A stretch of DNA of 64,000 nt from Myxococcales bacterium (lineage in GTDB: Bacteria; Myxococcota_A; Polyangia; Polyangiales; Ga0077539): assembly GCA_016793325.1 (NCBI GenBank), contig JAEUKI010000069.1, forward strand, positions 79,554-143,553. The letters run 5' to 3'. Below, in pieces: positions 1 through 10,900 of this stretch. Below the pieces are notes generated by a model. That model had not been told where the DNA came from and did no database searches. It saw only the letters and a list, made by a program, of their open reading frames with translations. Every line of letters begins with the position of its first letter. Position 1 is the first letter of the stretch. A program made the position numbers and the translations under genes.

Positions 1-99
1 GTAAACTCATCAGTTCTCAATCTTGCCTGTCATCCTTCAAACCCGGCTCCGCTGTAGGGTCGCCGCGCGGACGCGAGGCGTTGTTTACTTCGGTCCGCC

Positions 100-924
100 A
101 TGAAGACCCTCGCGGGAAAGACCCTGTTCATCACCGGCGCGAGCCGGGGCATCGGCCACGCGATCGCCATGCGCGCAGCGAGAGACGGCGCCAACGTCGT
201 GATCGCCGCGAAGACCGCCGAAGCGCACCCGAAGCTGCCTGGGACGATCTACACCGCCGCCAAGGACATCGAGTCCGCGGGCGGCCGCGCCCTCCCTGTG
301 CTCGTCGACGTGCGCGACGAAGCGCAGGTGAACGAAGCGGTCGACGAAGCCGTTCGCGTGTTCGGCGCGATCGACGTCCTCGTGAACAACGCGTCGGCGA
401 TCTCGCTGACGAGCACCCTCGGCACGCCGATGAAGCGCTACGACTTGATGCACGGGATCAACGTGCGCGGCGCGTTCGCGTGCATGCGAGCGTGCGCTCC
501 GCACCTCGCGAAGAGCGAAAATCCCCACGTGCTCACGCTCTCGCCGCCGCTCACGCTCGCGCCCAAGTGGTACGGCCCGCACGTGGCGTACACGATCTCG
601 AAGATGAACATGAGCCTGCTGACGCTCGGCTGGGCCGAGGAGTTTCGCGCCGAGGGCATCGCGTGCAACGCGCTCTGGCCGCGCACGCTGATCGCGACCG
701 CAGCGGTGCAGAACCTCCTCGGCGGCGACGAAATGGTCGCGCGCTCGCGCAAGCCCGAGATCGTCGCGGACGCCGCGCACGCGGTGCTCACGCGCCCCTC
801 CCGCGAGTGTACGGGCAACTTCTTCATCGACGAAGACGTGCTTCGGAGCGAGGGCGTGACCGACCTCGCGCGCTACGCGATGGACGCGTCCGTCGAGCCG
901 CTCGTGGACTTGTTTCTCGAGTAG
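100..924 (+). CDS. Short-chain dehydrogenase/reductase (HSDL2-like SDR)
   Basis: A 274-aa NAD(P)-dependent oxidoreductase of the classical SDR family. The N-terminal cofactor loop reads TGASRGIG, followed by VLVNNAS in the middle and a YxxxK catalytic pair (YTISK) preceded by a Ser-containing strand (LTLSPP). The long spacing after the Rossmann loop (AKTAEAHPKLPGTIYTAA) resembles hydroxysteroid dehydrogenase-like protein 2, but the C-terminal SCP2 sterol-carrier domain of animal HSDL2 is absent, as in most bacterial homologues. The substrate cannot be told from sequence. The ATG has no clear Shine-Dalgarno, but the motif starts at residue 11, so the start cannot be far off. It is followed after 92 bp by the nuclease-helicase pair and may not be functionally linked to it. 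Confidence 0.9.
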   Translation: MKTLAGKTLFITGASRGIGHAIAMRAARDGANVVIAAKTAEAHPKLPGTIYTAAKDIESAGGRALPVLVDVRDEAQVNEAVDEAVRVFGAIDVLVNNASAISLTSTLGTPMKRYDLMHGINVRGAFACMRACAPHLAKSENPHVLTLSPPLTLAPKWYGPHVAYTISKMNMSLLTLGWAEEFRAEGIACNALWPRTLIATAAVQNLLGGDEMVARSRKPEIVADAAHAVLTRPSRECTGNFFIDEDVLRSEGVTDLARYAMDASVEPLVDLFLE

Positions 925-1016
925 CGGTTCGCGCGCAGGGGGCGCAGGGGATCACAGGGACAGAGTATGTCCGTCACGAGCTTGCGCGTCGGCGCCCCAG
1001 CGCACAGGATCACGAC

Positions 1017-4000
1017 GTGCGCGCGACACCCACGGCCACGCGATCCACGAGCCAGGTGCACGTCGTGGCGACGGACGAACACCGTCGCGCGCGGCTGCTC
1101 GTGGCGGCGCGCGAGGGGGGCGCGGCGATCGCACCGTCGACGGTGTCGATTCACACGCTCGTTCGCGCGCTGCACCGGGCGCTTCTGCCGCACGTGGCGC
1201 TGGCCCACCCGTTGATCGAGCGCGTGGCCGCGTCGCTCGCGGCGACGAAGGTGCGCGGCGGCGCTGGATATACGCGGGCGACGGCGCTCGCGAGCGCGCT
1301 CGATGTGCTTCGTCGCAACGCGATCGACGGCGACGCGCTCGAGCGGTCGTTGGCGGAGGTGGACGCGAGCGAAGACGGCGCGCGAAAGCGCCTCGGCGCG
1401 CTGGCCGAAGCCTCGCGGTTGGTCGACGAGCGGCTCGAGGCCGAGGGGCTCGTGGCGCGCGCGGGGCTCGAGGGCGTGCTCGCGCGCGCGATCGACGCGA
1501 TGGAGCTCGGCGAGGCGCTGCCCGCGCCGATCGGCCCGAACCCGACGCACGTCCGCGTGACGCTCGGCGCGGCGGGGCTCGATTTGTCCCGCGCGAGGCT
1601 CCTCGCGGCGCTCGGTCGCGCGCTGCAAAGGCGAGGCGGCGGGCTGTCGTTGCGCGTCCTCGTCGAGCCTGCGCGCGAGCGTTGGAGCGCCGCGCTCGAT
1701 CGCGCGCTTCGCGTGTTCGAAGACGACGAAGAGTCGCCGGTCGAGCTCGAGCTCGGCCTTCGCGAAGACGACGGCGAGACGCACGACGGGCTGCGCTCGT
1801 TCGTCGAGGCGCTCGCGGCGGGAGGGCGCGCTGTGGACGCGCCGGTCGAGTTCGCCGAGGCGCACGGGCCCGACGAGTCTGCGCGCTGGGCGATCGCGAC
1901 GGTCGAGCGCTGGATCGACGCGGGCATGGAGCCCGAAGAGATCGCGATCGTCTTGCGCACGGGCGCTGCGGACGAGGTCGAGCCGATCGTTCGTGCGCTC
2001 GACGAGGCCGGGCTTCGCGCGAGGCTCGACGAGGCGTGCGCGCGAGGCATCGAGCGGCCGGGCGCAGCGATCGCGCTCGTGTCGCTCGCGCGCGCGCTCG
2101 CAGAGGGCGGCGAGGTCGAGCGCGTGACCTTCGCGCTCGCGGCGCTCGCTGGGCCGAAGGCGATCCGTGGACACGCGCCGACGACGCTCGCGCACGCCGC
2201 GCGCGCGGTGCGCGCGAGGACCGTGTTCGACCCGAAGCTCGAATTGCTCGGGCGCCATGTCTCTCCGGCGACGGCAGAGGCCGCGTCGGCGTTGCGCGAG
2301 CTCGTCGCGCCGCTCGGGACCGAGGGGACCGTCGAGCAACACTGCGCGCGTTGGCTGCGATTTCTGCGGGCGATCGCGCCGGCGTCGCGCCACCAAGAGG
2401 CCGCGAGGTCGCTCGGGCGCGTGGGCTCGGACGAGCCTGCGACGCGCGCGATGCTCCGGGCCTCGACGCGTGAAGAGCGCGCGCTCGACGCGATCGAGCG
2501 ATCGATCGAGCAGCTCGCGCCGAGGGCGCGTCGGGCGGGGCTCGCGTCGGTGATCGACGCAGAGTCCTTCGCGTCGCTCCTCGAAGACGCGATCGACGCG
2601 GCGCGCGAGGCGCTCGACGGCGCGAGCGACGCGGGCACGAGCGGCGTTCGCGTGACGTCGGTCGAGTCCGTCGTGGGCGCGACGTTTCGTGGCGTCGTGG
2701 TGGTGGGGATCGAAGATGGGCGCTTTCCTGCGCACGTCGAAGAGGACTCGCTGCTCGGCGAGGTCGAGCGGCGCGCGGTGAAAAAGAGCGCGGGCGTCCT
2801 CGTCGTTCGACGCGGCGCCAAAGAGGACGAAGCGCAGCTCTTCTTGGCGGCGTGCGCGGCGTCGAGCGAGCGCCTCGGGCTCGTGGGGTCGAGGCACGAC
2901 GCGGGCGGGCGCGCGCTCGCGCCCTCGCCGTTCATGGTGGACGTGCGGCGCGTGCTCGATCGAGCGCCGCAGTGGCTCACGCACGATCCGCTCGCGCGTT
3001 CGAGGGCCGTCGTCGCGCGAGGCAGCGAGCGGCTTACGCGCGCGTGGGCGGGGTGGCCCTCCCGTGAAGCGCTCGCGAAAGCAGCGATGGACACGGGCGC
3101 GCGCGCTCTCTTCGATCGCGTTCGCTCGGCGGTCGAGCGCGCAGAGATCGAGCGCGAGCGGACGGAGTTCTTCGCGGGGCTTCGCGCGGAGCCCGGGAGA
3201 TTCTCGGGCCGAATCGACCACGACCCGCGCGCGATCGCGGCGCTCGAGCTCGCGCGGTACGCGACGACGGCGTGGCCGCTCGACGTGACGTCGCTCGAGC
3301 GGACGGCGCGCTGCGCGTTCAAGGCGTTCGCGCAACAAGTGTTGAAGCTCGAGCCCGAGGACCTCCCGTCGCTCGCGCTCGACGCGAAAGAGCGCGGGCA
3401 TCTGCTGCACGCGCTGCTCGAAGCGGGGCAAATCGCGCTCCACGGAACGCAAGGCAGGCCGCGCGCCGTTCGTTGGGAGAAGGTCGAAGCGGCGCTCGAC
3501 AAGGCGGCCGAGCGCTTCGGCGCGGACCTTCCGCACGCGGACACGGACCTTCTGCGCGCGGACACCGTCGCGATTCGCCGCATGATCGAGGGCTTTCTCG
3601 AAGGTCGCATGGACGCGGACACGCGCTGGAGCGTCGTCGCGACGGAGGTCGCGTTCGGGCCCGAGCGCGAGTGGCCCGCGCTCGAAGTCGAGGTCGACGG
3701 CGAGTCGCCGATCGTGCTCCGCGGCCGAATCGACGGCGTCGAGCGGCTCGACGAGAGCGTGCGCGCGGTCGAGTTCAAGAGCGGGCGCGGCGACGGGTTT
3801 CGCAAGCGGCTGCGCGAGGGCGCGCTCGACACACAATTTCAACTCGTGGTGTACGCATCGGCGCTCTATCGCGCCGTGCGCGAGGGCCGCGTGGACGCGA
3901 CGGGGGTCGACGTCGACGGGGTGTACGTCGGGTTTCGCGATCAGACCGAGCACGGGCTGAGGGACGTGCTCGCCAAGCCGCGCAGGGGCGGCGGCGACGC

Positions 4001-4184
4001 GCCGATCGCCGACGTCGAGTCGCTCGTGCGCGACGGAGCGCAGGGCAAAGGCGCCCTCGGCGAAGCCGTGCGAAAGGCGGTGCTGCCTGTGCGGCAGGGC
4101 GTGTTCGCGCCGCGGCCGCGCGACTGCGATTTCTGCAACGCGCAGTCGCTCTGCCGCGTCGAGCGCGGACGCGAAGAGCACTGA
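1017..4184 (+). CDS. AddB-like PD-(D/E)XK nuclease with Fe-S cluster
   Basis: A 1055-aa protein resembling the AddB/RexB partner of two-subunit helicase-nucleases that process double-strand DNA breaks. The N-terminal two thirds is a helicase-like scaffold without an evident Walker A motif. The C-terminus holds the nuclease: GRID with Asp906, then VEFKSG with Glu919 and Lys921, then a QFQLVVYA helix near residue 940. Cys766 (ARCAFKAF) together with Cys1037, Cys1040 and Cys1046 (CDFCNAQSLC) form the four-cysteine Fe-S staple of AddB-type nucleases. I chose GTG 1017 because AGGA lies seven bases upstream; GTG 1056 or 1065 are alternatives. The open frame extends further upstream but there it only overlaps the SDR gene. 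The helicase follows 183 bp downstream on the same strand. Confidence 0.85.
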   Translation: MRATPTATRSTSQVHVVATDEHRRARLLVAAREGGAAIAPSTVSIHTLVRALHRALLPHVALAHPLIERVAASLAATKVRGGAGYTRATALASALDVLRRNAIDGDALERSLAEVDASEDGARKRLGALAEASRLVDERLEAEGLVARAGLEGVLARAIDAMELGEALPAPIGPNPTHVRVTLGAAGLDLSRARLLAALGRALQRRGGGLSLRVLVEPARERWSAALDRALRVFEDDEESPVELELGLREDDGETHDGLRSFVEALAAGGRAVDAPVEFAEAHGPDESARWAIATVERWIDAGMEPEEIAIVLRTGAADEVEPIVRALDEAGLRARLDEACARGIERPGAAIALVSLARALAEGGEVERVTFALAALAGPKAIRGHAPTTLAHAARAVRARTVFDPKLELLGRHVSPATAEAASALRELVAPLGTEGTVEQHCARWLRFLRAIAPASRHQEAARSLGRVGSDEPATRAMLRASTREERALDAIERSIEQLAPRARRAGLASVIDAESFASLLEDAIDAAREALDGASDAGTSGVRVTSVESVVGATFRGVVVVGIEDGRFPAHVEEDSLLGEVERRAVKKSAGVLVVRRGAKEDEAQLFLAACAASSERLGLVGSRHDAGGRALAPSPFMVDVRRVLDRAPQWLTHDPLARSRAVVARGSERLTRAWAGWPSREALAKAAMDTGARALFDRVRSAVERAEIERERTEFFAGLRAEPGRFSGRIDHDPRAIAALELARYATTAWPLDVTSLERTARCAFKAFAQQVLKLEPEDLPSLALDAKERGHLLHALLEAGQIALHGTQGRPRAVRWEKVEAALDKAAERFGADLPHADTDLLRADTVAIRRMIEGFLEGRMDADTRWSVVATEVAFGPEREWPALEVEVDGESPIVLRGRIDGVERLDESVRAVEFKSGRGDGFRKRLREGALDTQFQLVVYASALYRAVREGRVDATGVDVDGVYVGFRDQTEHGLRDVLAKPRRGGGDAPIADVESLVRDGAQGKGALGEAVRKAVLPVRQGVFAPRPRDCDFCNAQSLCRVERGREEH

Positions 4185-4328
4185 GAGGGAGTTGGAGTGG
4201 GATTTGGGCGTTTTGCTGCAGATCTGCGCCGACCATCGGCGTCAGCGCTTCTTGCAAACGTCTCGAAGGTCCTGCCCAACACCCTCTGAGACGCGCCAAC
4301 GCGTGACATTTTCTGTCCGCTCGTGCTC

Positions 4329-4350
4329 GCGTCGCGCGCGCGCGCGACGC
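4329..4350. promoter_or_regulatory. 22-bp perfect palindrome in the helicase leader
   Basis: The 22 bases pair perfectly end to end (GCGTCGCGCGC and its complement), forming a very stable potential hairpin. It ends seven bases before the GGAGG-like ribosome site (4357-4360) of the helicase gene. It could hinder translation initiation or simply reflect a CG run; no function is shown. Confidence 0.35.
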
Positions 4351-4367
4351 ACACTCGGAGGCCCCCG

Positions 4368-7300
4368 ATGACCGATCGAGCCGCGCTGTTTTCGTTCTCG
4401 AGAAACACCCTCCTTCGCGCCGGCGCCGGCACGGGAAAGACCGAAGCCCTCGCGACGGTCTACCTCCACCTCGTCGGCGGCCTGTGCGACCCGGACGTGT
4501 GGAGCAAGCAGGGCGTCGCGTCCGAGCGGATCGTCGCGCTGACCTTCACGGAGAAGGCGGCGATCGAGATGCGAGAGCGCATCGCCGAAGCGGTCCGCGT
4601 GCTCTCGTTCGAAGACAGCCCCGCGGGGATCGACGCGTCCGATCCGCGTGTGCGCGAGCGCGCTGCGAGGCAATGGGCGCAGTCGCGGTCGCTCGATCGC
4701 GCGGCGGCGGCGCGTCTGCTCGCGCTCGGCGAGAGCGCCAACCGTCAGGGACGACCGATGCCCGATCGCGCGACGTGGCAACGCGTCGGCTTCGCGCTCG
4801 GCAACGCCCGGATCGGAACGTTTCACGGCTTCGCCGCGGGCGTCCTCCGCGCCGTCGCGCTCGACCTCGGGATCGACCCGACGTTTCGCGTGACCGAGCC
4901 CGAAGAGGCCGATCGACTACTTCGTGAAGCGATTACGGAAGCGCTCTCGAGCGCCGCGCGATCCGAGGTCGACGCGGTCGCGGATCTCATGGCCGCCGCG
5001 GGTGGAATCGATCCCGAGGGCGATCGCGGCGTGGTCGTTCGCTTCGTCTCGATGGTTCACGCCCTCGACGAAGCGGGCTCGAGCGACGAGGAGGTCTCCG
5101 ACGGACCCGTGCTCGACGCGACGCCGCCGCAGCCCTTCATCGCAGCGGACGCGATCGAGCGCTTCGCGCGCGCGTGCGAAGGCGTGAGCGCGCTCTCGTC
5201 CGAGCGGATCCCCGCGCGTCTGCTCAAGCTATCGGGCGCGATCTCCGAGCTCGGCGTCGTCGATTCGCCTGCAAAAGCTCGGCAGTGCGTCGCGCTCCTT
5301 CGCACCGCGCGCCTCCCGAGCAAGAACCGAACGCGCGCGATCGAAGCCGACGCAAACCGCGCCCGCGACATGATCGAGTCGCTGCACGACGCGGCGCTCG
5401 CCGTTCACTCGGCGTGGCTCGCGCGCGCGGCCAAGGACGTCCTGCTCGACGCGCGACGGCTCTTTCGCGCGAAGAAGAAGAAGCGTCACGTGCTCGACTT
5501 CGCGGACCTTCTGCGACGGCTCCGCGACGCGCTCCGCGACGAGCCGCGTATGCGACGCGCGTGGAAGCGACGCTTCGACGCCGTGCTCGTCGACGAGTTT
5601 CAGGACACCAATCGACTCCAACGCGACCTGCTCTATCTGCTCCGCGAGCGACGCGATGGAGCAGCAGCCGCGGCCGACGAGGACGCGGGAGGGCGCGTTC
5701 CGACGGCGAGCGAGCTCGAGCCTTCGGGGCTCTTGCTCGTCGGCGACGCGAAGCAGTCGATCTACGCGTTTCGCAGCGCGGACGTCGGCGTGTTTCTCGA
5801 GACCGAGCGCGACCTCGTCAACGCAGGCGGCGTCTCGATGGAGCTCGTCGAGAGCCATCGCTCGGTCGACGCCGTGCTCGACGCGATCAATCCCGCGGCA
5901 GAAGCGCTGCTCGGCGCGGGGCTCACCGCGCACGGCGAGCGCTTCTACGACAGCGCGCGCGACGCGCTCGTCGCAGAAGCCGCGGGCGACGGAGAAGCGC
6001 GCGTCGAGCTCGTGCTCGTGTCCGGCGACAGCGCCGACGAGATCCGCGAGCTCGAAGCGCAAGCGATCGCGCGACGCATCAAGAAGCTCGTCGATCCGCT
6101 CGCGAGGCACGCGCCAGGGTGGCGCTCGCCGAGGCTCGACGAGATCGCGGTGCTCGTTCCGACGTGGTCGCACACCGAGCCCGTGAAGAAGGCGCTGCAG
6201 CGCGAAGGAATCCCGTACGCGCAGCTCGGCGGCCCCGGCTTCTGGGAGCGTCGCGAGGTCGACGACCTGGTGGCCCTGTTGCGATTGGTCGCCGATCCCG
6301 CCGATCGACTCGCGCTCGCCTCGGTGCTGCGCGGGCCGCTCGTCGGTCTCTCGGACGCCGCCCTCGCCCACGTCCTCGGACGCAAATCGACGCTCGACGA
6401 CGCGCTCGACCCGCCCGCTGCGGTGCGCGAGGCGCTCGAAGAAGACGACCGCGCGAGGCTCGACGAGTCGCGTCCGTCGATCAAGCGCCTCGCCCGCGCA
6501 GGCGGCTCGCTCCCGCCCGACGAAGTGCTCCGGATCATCTTGGCCGAGCGCAACTACGCCGCGGTGCTCGCGGCGCTTCCGTTCGGCGCGCAGCGGGCGG
6601 CCAACGTCGACAAGCTCGTCGGCCTCGCGCAAGAAGCGTCGCGCCGCGGAGGGGAGGACAGCTCGGTCGCGGGCTTCGTTCGCTACGTCGATCGCATGCG
6701 CGCGGCGGCCGAACACGAGACCGAAGTGGACGTCTCCGACGTGAGCACCGGCGCCGTGCAGCTCTTGTCCATCCACGCGGCCAAGGGGCTCGAGTGGCCC
6801 GTCGTCTTCGTCGCGCAGACGTCTCGCCGTAGAAAGATCCACGCCGAACGCGTGCTGCTCGACGCGCGAAGGAGGGTCGTCGCGCTTCCCTCGGACTACG
6901 ACGCGCCCCCACCTTTTCAAGAGCTCCGACGCGACGCGCACGCCGCGGAAGAAGACGACCAGCGGCGGCTGCTCTACGTGGCGCTCACGCGCGCGAGGGA
7001 CATGGCCATCGTCAGCGGCCCCGCGAGCGAAGGCGAAGGCGAGTGGCGAACGCTCTCGATGGCGCTCCTGCGGCTCGCGCCCGCGTCGGTGCGCGTCATC
7101 AAGCCGGGGCTCGACGGCCCGAGCGTCGGGGTCCGCGCGGCCGGAGCTCCGAGCGCCACGCACGCGAGCGCGGGCGAGGTCGACGCGCCCCCAGCGCCGC
7201 CCCCGAAGCGCAGGACGCGGTCGCTCACGGTCCACGCCGAGGCGCTCGGCGAGTTCGCGCGCTGCCCGAGGCGCTACGCGTTTCGCTACGAGCTCGGGGC

Positions 7301-7967
7301 GCCCGAAGAGCGCGCGCGGACGAGCCCTCCGCGCGATCGCGTCGAGTCGCTCGTGCGCTCGACGTTGCGCGCGGCGCTCCCGTGCGCGGTCGGCGAAGAG
7401 GGCGGAGCGGTGCACGCCGCGCTCGCCGCAGAGCACGAAGACGACGCGCTCGTCCGCGAGCACGCCGCCAAAATCGCGCGCGCCGCGCTCGCGATGGAGA
7501 CCGGCCGCGCGCTCAGCGAAGAGGGCGCGCTCAGCGCGTCCGAGCTCGCGATCGCGCTGCGAATCGAGGGCGAATCCGTGGCGCTCGTGCTCGAAGCGCG
7601 GGCGGATTTCGTCGCGCGCGCCTCCGCCCTCGGCGGAGAGAGCGACGCGGTCGCCGTCGTTCGCGTGGCGCTCGAGGGACCGAGCAGCGACGCGACGTTC
7701 TGGCGCGACGAGCTCGAGGCGGCGCGGCTCGGGCTCGCGTCGCGGCTCGGCGACGAGGTCACCGTTCGCGCGTGCGTGTGGCTCGTCGGCCCCGAGCGGT
7801 CGACCGTTCGATGGCTCGACGCGGTCGAACCCGACAAGTCGCGCGCGCAGCTCTCGGAGCTCGGCGCGCACTTCGCCCGATCGCTCGACGAAGGCGCCTG
7901 GGAGGGTCGCGCGCGGCCGCAGTGCGAGCGCATGAAGTGCGGCTACGTGGGCCGCTGCCACGAGTGA
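4368..7967 (+). CDS. UvrD/AddA-like ATP-dependent helicase with degenerate nuclease domain
   Basis: A 1199-aa superfamily 1A helicase. Walker A is AGAGTGKT with Lys24; motif II is DEFQD (409-413); then GDAKQSIYAFR near residue 460; HAAKGLEW and RRLLYVALTRARD complete motifs V-VI. It pairs with the upstream AddB-like nuclease and should be the motor subunit of a DNA break-resection enzyme. The C-terminal third looks like a PD-(D/E)XK domain: CPRRYAFRYELG with Cys966, and CERMKCGYVGRC at the end (Cys1186, 1191, 1197), i.e. an Fe-S type pattern. However, the catalytic segment reads EARADF then VVRVAL, so the usual D/E-X-K lysine is missing and the domain is probably not an active nuclease. The ATG is preceded by GGAGG. 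Confidence 0.9.
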   Translation: MTDRAALFSFSRNTLLRAGAGTGKTEALATVYLHLVGGLCDPDVWSKQGVASERIVALTFTEKAAIEMRERIAEAVRVLSFEDSPAGIDASDPRVRERAARQWAQSRSLDRAAAARLLALGESANRQGRPMPDRATWQRVGFALGNARIGTFHGFAAGVLRAVALDLGIDPTFRVTEPEEADRLLREAITEALSSAARSEVDAVADLMAAAGGIDPEGDRGVVVRFVSMVHALDEAGSSDEEVSDGPVLDATPPQPFIAADAIERFARACEGVSALSSERIPARLLKLSGAISELGVVDSPAKARQCVALLRTARLPSKNRTRAIEADANRARDMIESLHDAALAVHSAWLARAAKDVLLDARRLFRAKKKKRHVLDFADLLRRLRDALRDEPRMRRAWKRRFDAVLVDEFQDTNRLQRDLLYLLRERRDGAAAAADEDAGGRVPTASELEPSGLLLVGDAKQSIYAFRSADVGVFLETERDLVNAGGVSMELVESHRSVDAVLDAINPAAEALLGAGLTAHGERFYDSARDALVAEAAGDGEARVELVLVSGDSADEIRELEAQAIARRIKKLVDPLARHAPGWRSPRLDEIAVLVPTWSHTEPVKKALQREGIPYAQLGGPGFWERREVDDLVALLRLVADPADRLALASVLRGPLVGLSDAALAHVLGRKSTLDDALDPPAAVREALEEDDRARLDESRPSIKRLARAGGSLPPDEVLRIILAERNYAAVLAALPFGAQRAANVDKLVGLAQEASRRGGEDSSVAGFVRYVDRMRAAAEHETEVDVSDVSTGAVQLLSIHAAKGLEWPVVFVAQTSRRRKIHAERVLLDARRRVVALPSDYDAPPPFQELRRDAHAAEEDDQRRLLYVALTRARDMAIVSGPASEGEGEWRTLSMALLRLAPASVRVIKPGLDGPSVGVRAAGAPSATHASAGEVDAPPAPPPKRRTRSLTVHAEALGEFARCPRRYAFRYELGAPEERARTSPPRDRVESLVRSTLRAALPCAVGEEGGAVHAALAAEHEDDALVREHAAKIARAALAMETGRALSEEGALSASELAIALRIEGESVALVLEARADFVARASALGGESDAVAVVRVALEGPSSDATFWRDELEAARLGLASRLGDEVTVRACVWLVGPERSTVRWLDAVEPDKSRAQLSELGAHFARSLDEGAWEGRARPQCERMKCGYVGRCHE

Positions 7968-7986
7968 TCCGCGCTCGATTGCGTGC

Positions 7987-10900
7987 TCACAAATCGAGCT
8001 CGACGCCCCACGCGTCCAGGCCCAAGCTGCGGAGCTTTCGCGGCGTTCGCCGCACCGAGCGCGCGAGGAGCATCGTTCGAACACCGGGGTCGTCGGCCAC
8101 CGCTTGCGTGAGCAGCGTGGCGGGCCGGCTCAGCTCGTCGACGAGCGAGAACGCGAGCTCGGCGTTGCGGCCGAAGTAGTCGAGCTTGTCGCCGATGGTG
8201 GCGGCCATCATGGGCCCGCGGTGCACCGCGATGCGGAGCGCGAGCTTGGCGAGCGAGGGCTTCTTCGCGAGCTCGCGCGCGAGCGAGAGCGCGGCTTCGA
8301 CCGCGGATTGAGCGTCTTCGAAGGCGGACACCGTGCGCGCTCCGACGGTCTTCAAGAGCGCGCCGTGGTGCGCCGCGGTCACCTCTTCGATCACGCGCAG
8401 GTGCTCGAGGACCGCGGCGTACGCGGCGTTGTCGCCGAGCTCGTCGAAGAGCGCGCCGCTACGATCGATCGAGGTGGTGAGCAAGGTCATCGACGCGACG
8501 GACACGAGCGCCCCTGCCGCGAGCACTTGCCCGGGAAACATCTCGCGAAACGACCGCGTCGCGCTCGCCTTCGCCGCCGTGAGCGCGGAGCTCGACTCGG
8601 TCGCGCGCTCGACGCGCAGCAAGAGCTCGCGCTCGAGCGTGTTGGTGAGCGAGAGCACCTGCGCGCCTTCGGCCACGACGATCGCGAGGTCACCGCGCTT
8701 CTTGTTCTCCTCGCCGTCGAGGTCGCCGAGGCGCACGTCCGCGCGTCGGAGCGCGCCGCCCTTCTTCGCGTGAAGGTCGATCGACCGCGAGAGCTGCGCG
8801 CTGCGAACCTTGTAGCGACCCGCCGGCAGCGCGAGCTCGAGGTCGAAGCGCTCGCCGGGCGCGAGCCTGAGCTGCGCGACGACGTGCGGAAAGTGCCCTG
8901 GACCACCGGCGCAAAACGTCCGCGTCTCGACGGCGCGCACGGACGTGTGCGGTCGAAACACGAGCTCGATCGAGCTCGAAAAATCCAGCGAGAAATCGAT
9001 GTTGCACGCGACGCACGACGCGTGCGAGCGCACCGCGTCGAGCGACTCGGCGACGGACGTCGAGATCTTGCAGCTCGGGCACAGGACGTCCCAGAGCATC
9101 ACGAGCGCGCCTTCGCGGCAGAGCACGAGGCACGCCTCGGCGACGAGGTCTCGCGAGAGGCCGAGCTCGTCTGCGACCGCGTAGGGTCGAACGCGCGCGA
9201 CGTCGTTGTCCGACGCAGTCCGGAGGTACTGGCAGAGCGCTTCGACGACGGCCGCGTCCGCGCCGCGTCCGATCGCCGCGCGAGCGGCCTTGTCGAGTCG
9301 TTCGCTCGCGGCGCGCGAGAGGTTGACGTCGGGCTGGAGGGGATCTGTTCCCGCGGGGAGCGCGGCGACGCGGGCGCGCCCGAGGAGCGCGTCGAGCCGT
9401 CGGTACGCCTTCGAGAGCGCGCGGCGATACTTGAAGCCCACTTCGATCGGCGCCGCGAAGTAGCCGAGCCAATTGCGCGGGTGCAGCGTGATCGTGTGCC
9501 GCACGCGGGTCTTCGTCGGCGCGAGCGATTGCAGCTCGACCTCGGCGGAGTACCAGAGCACCGGGCCGCTCTGAAACTCGCGAAACACGGCGTGTCGCTT
9601 GCGCTCGATCCACTCGTACGGGTGCTCGCGCCATCGCAGCGGGATCCCGAGGGCGGAGTTGCTCCCGACCCGCTCGCTCACGCCCGGCGTCACGCCGCGC
9701 ACGTCGTACTTCACCGGCGCGAGCCCTGCGGCGCGGTTCATCTTGTCGGTGTTGGCGACGTAGGGCCAGAGCTCTTCGACGCTCGCGTCGAGGTCGAACT
9801 CGAACACGAATCGCCGCGTCCAACCGGGCTTCGACTGGGGGAGCTTCGGGTGCAGCTCGACGATGTCGCTCGTTCCGCGGAGGGCGGTCTCGATGGCGTC
9901 GAGCATGGCGCGCGCGTCCGCGTAGCGATCCGCGGGCTCTTTTGCGAGCGCTCGCTCGATGATCGCCGCGGTGTGCTCGGAGACCGACGGCGCGACGTCG
10001 CGCACCTTCGGGACCGGCGACGTCAGATGCAACAACACGACGTCCATCGGAACGTCCGCGTCGAAGGGCACCTTCCCCGTCACGAGCTCGAACAGCGTGC
10101 AGCCGAGCGCGTACACGTCCGTCGCGGGGACGAGCTCGATTTGCCCGCGGCACTGCTCGGGCGCCATGTACTGCGGCGTCCCGATGATCGTGCCTTCCTT
10201 CGTGGCGTGCGCGCGATTGAGGTCCGGTTGCTCGGAGTCTCTCGCGATCCCGAAGTCGCACACTTTGATGCGTTGCCGCGTCGGGTCGCCGTCGCGCAGC
10301 GGCTCGTCCGCGCGCAAGAACAGCAGGTTGTCTGGCTTCAAATCGCGATGAACGATCCCGACGCGATGCGGCTCGACGAGCGCGCGGCACGCGTCCGCGA
10401 TGATCGCGAGCGCCTCTCGCTCGTCGATCGTCTTCTGTTCGCTGAGCACCGCGCCGAGCGAACGGCCCGCGATGAACTCCATCACCAAGTAGTGACGGTC
10501 TGCGTCTTCGTTGAGCTCGACGAGGTTGGCGATGTACGGGTTGCGCACGGTGGCGAGCGTCCGGGCCTCCTTGCGAAATCTCCGCAAAAAGACTGGATCG
10601 CGCGCGACTTCGGGCCGCATCACCTTGATCGCGACCGAGGCGGAGGTCCCCAGGTCCATGCCCTCCCACACCTCCCCCATTCCCCCTTCGCCGAGAAGCT
10701 TCATCAAGTAGTAGCGCCCGAGCTGGACGCCCTGCGCGAGCTTCGGCGGCTCCGATGGGTTGGCTTCGATCCCTGTGGTGATCGCCGAGCCGGTGGACTT
10801 CGTCTGCTTCCACTCGCGAATCGCGAGCGTCCACTCGGCCGCGCTCGGTCGCTCGTCCGGATTGCGAACGAGCGCGCTCGCGAGGATCCCGCGGAGTCCT

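Noticed and set aside
873..4181. Very long open frame (1102 codons) antisense to the nuclease gene
   Set aside because: High GC leaves antisense frames open; its translation is Arg/His/Ala-rich with no motif, while the plus strand encodes conserved nuclease residues.
7987..8600. Functional adenylate cyclase at the kinase C-terminus
   Set aside because: Both metal-binding aspartate positions are substituted, so only the fold is claimed.
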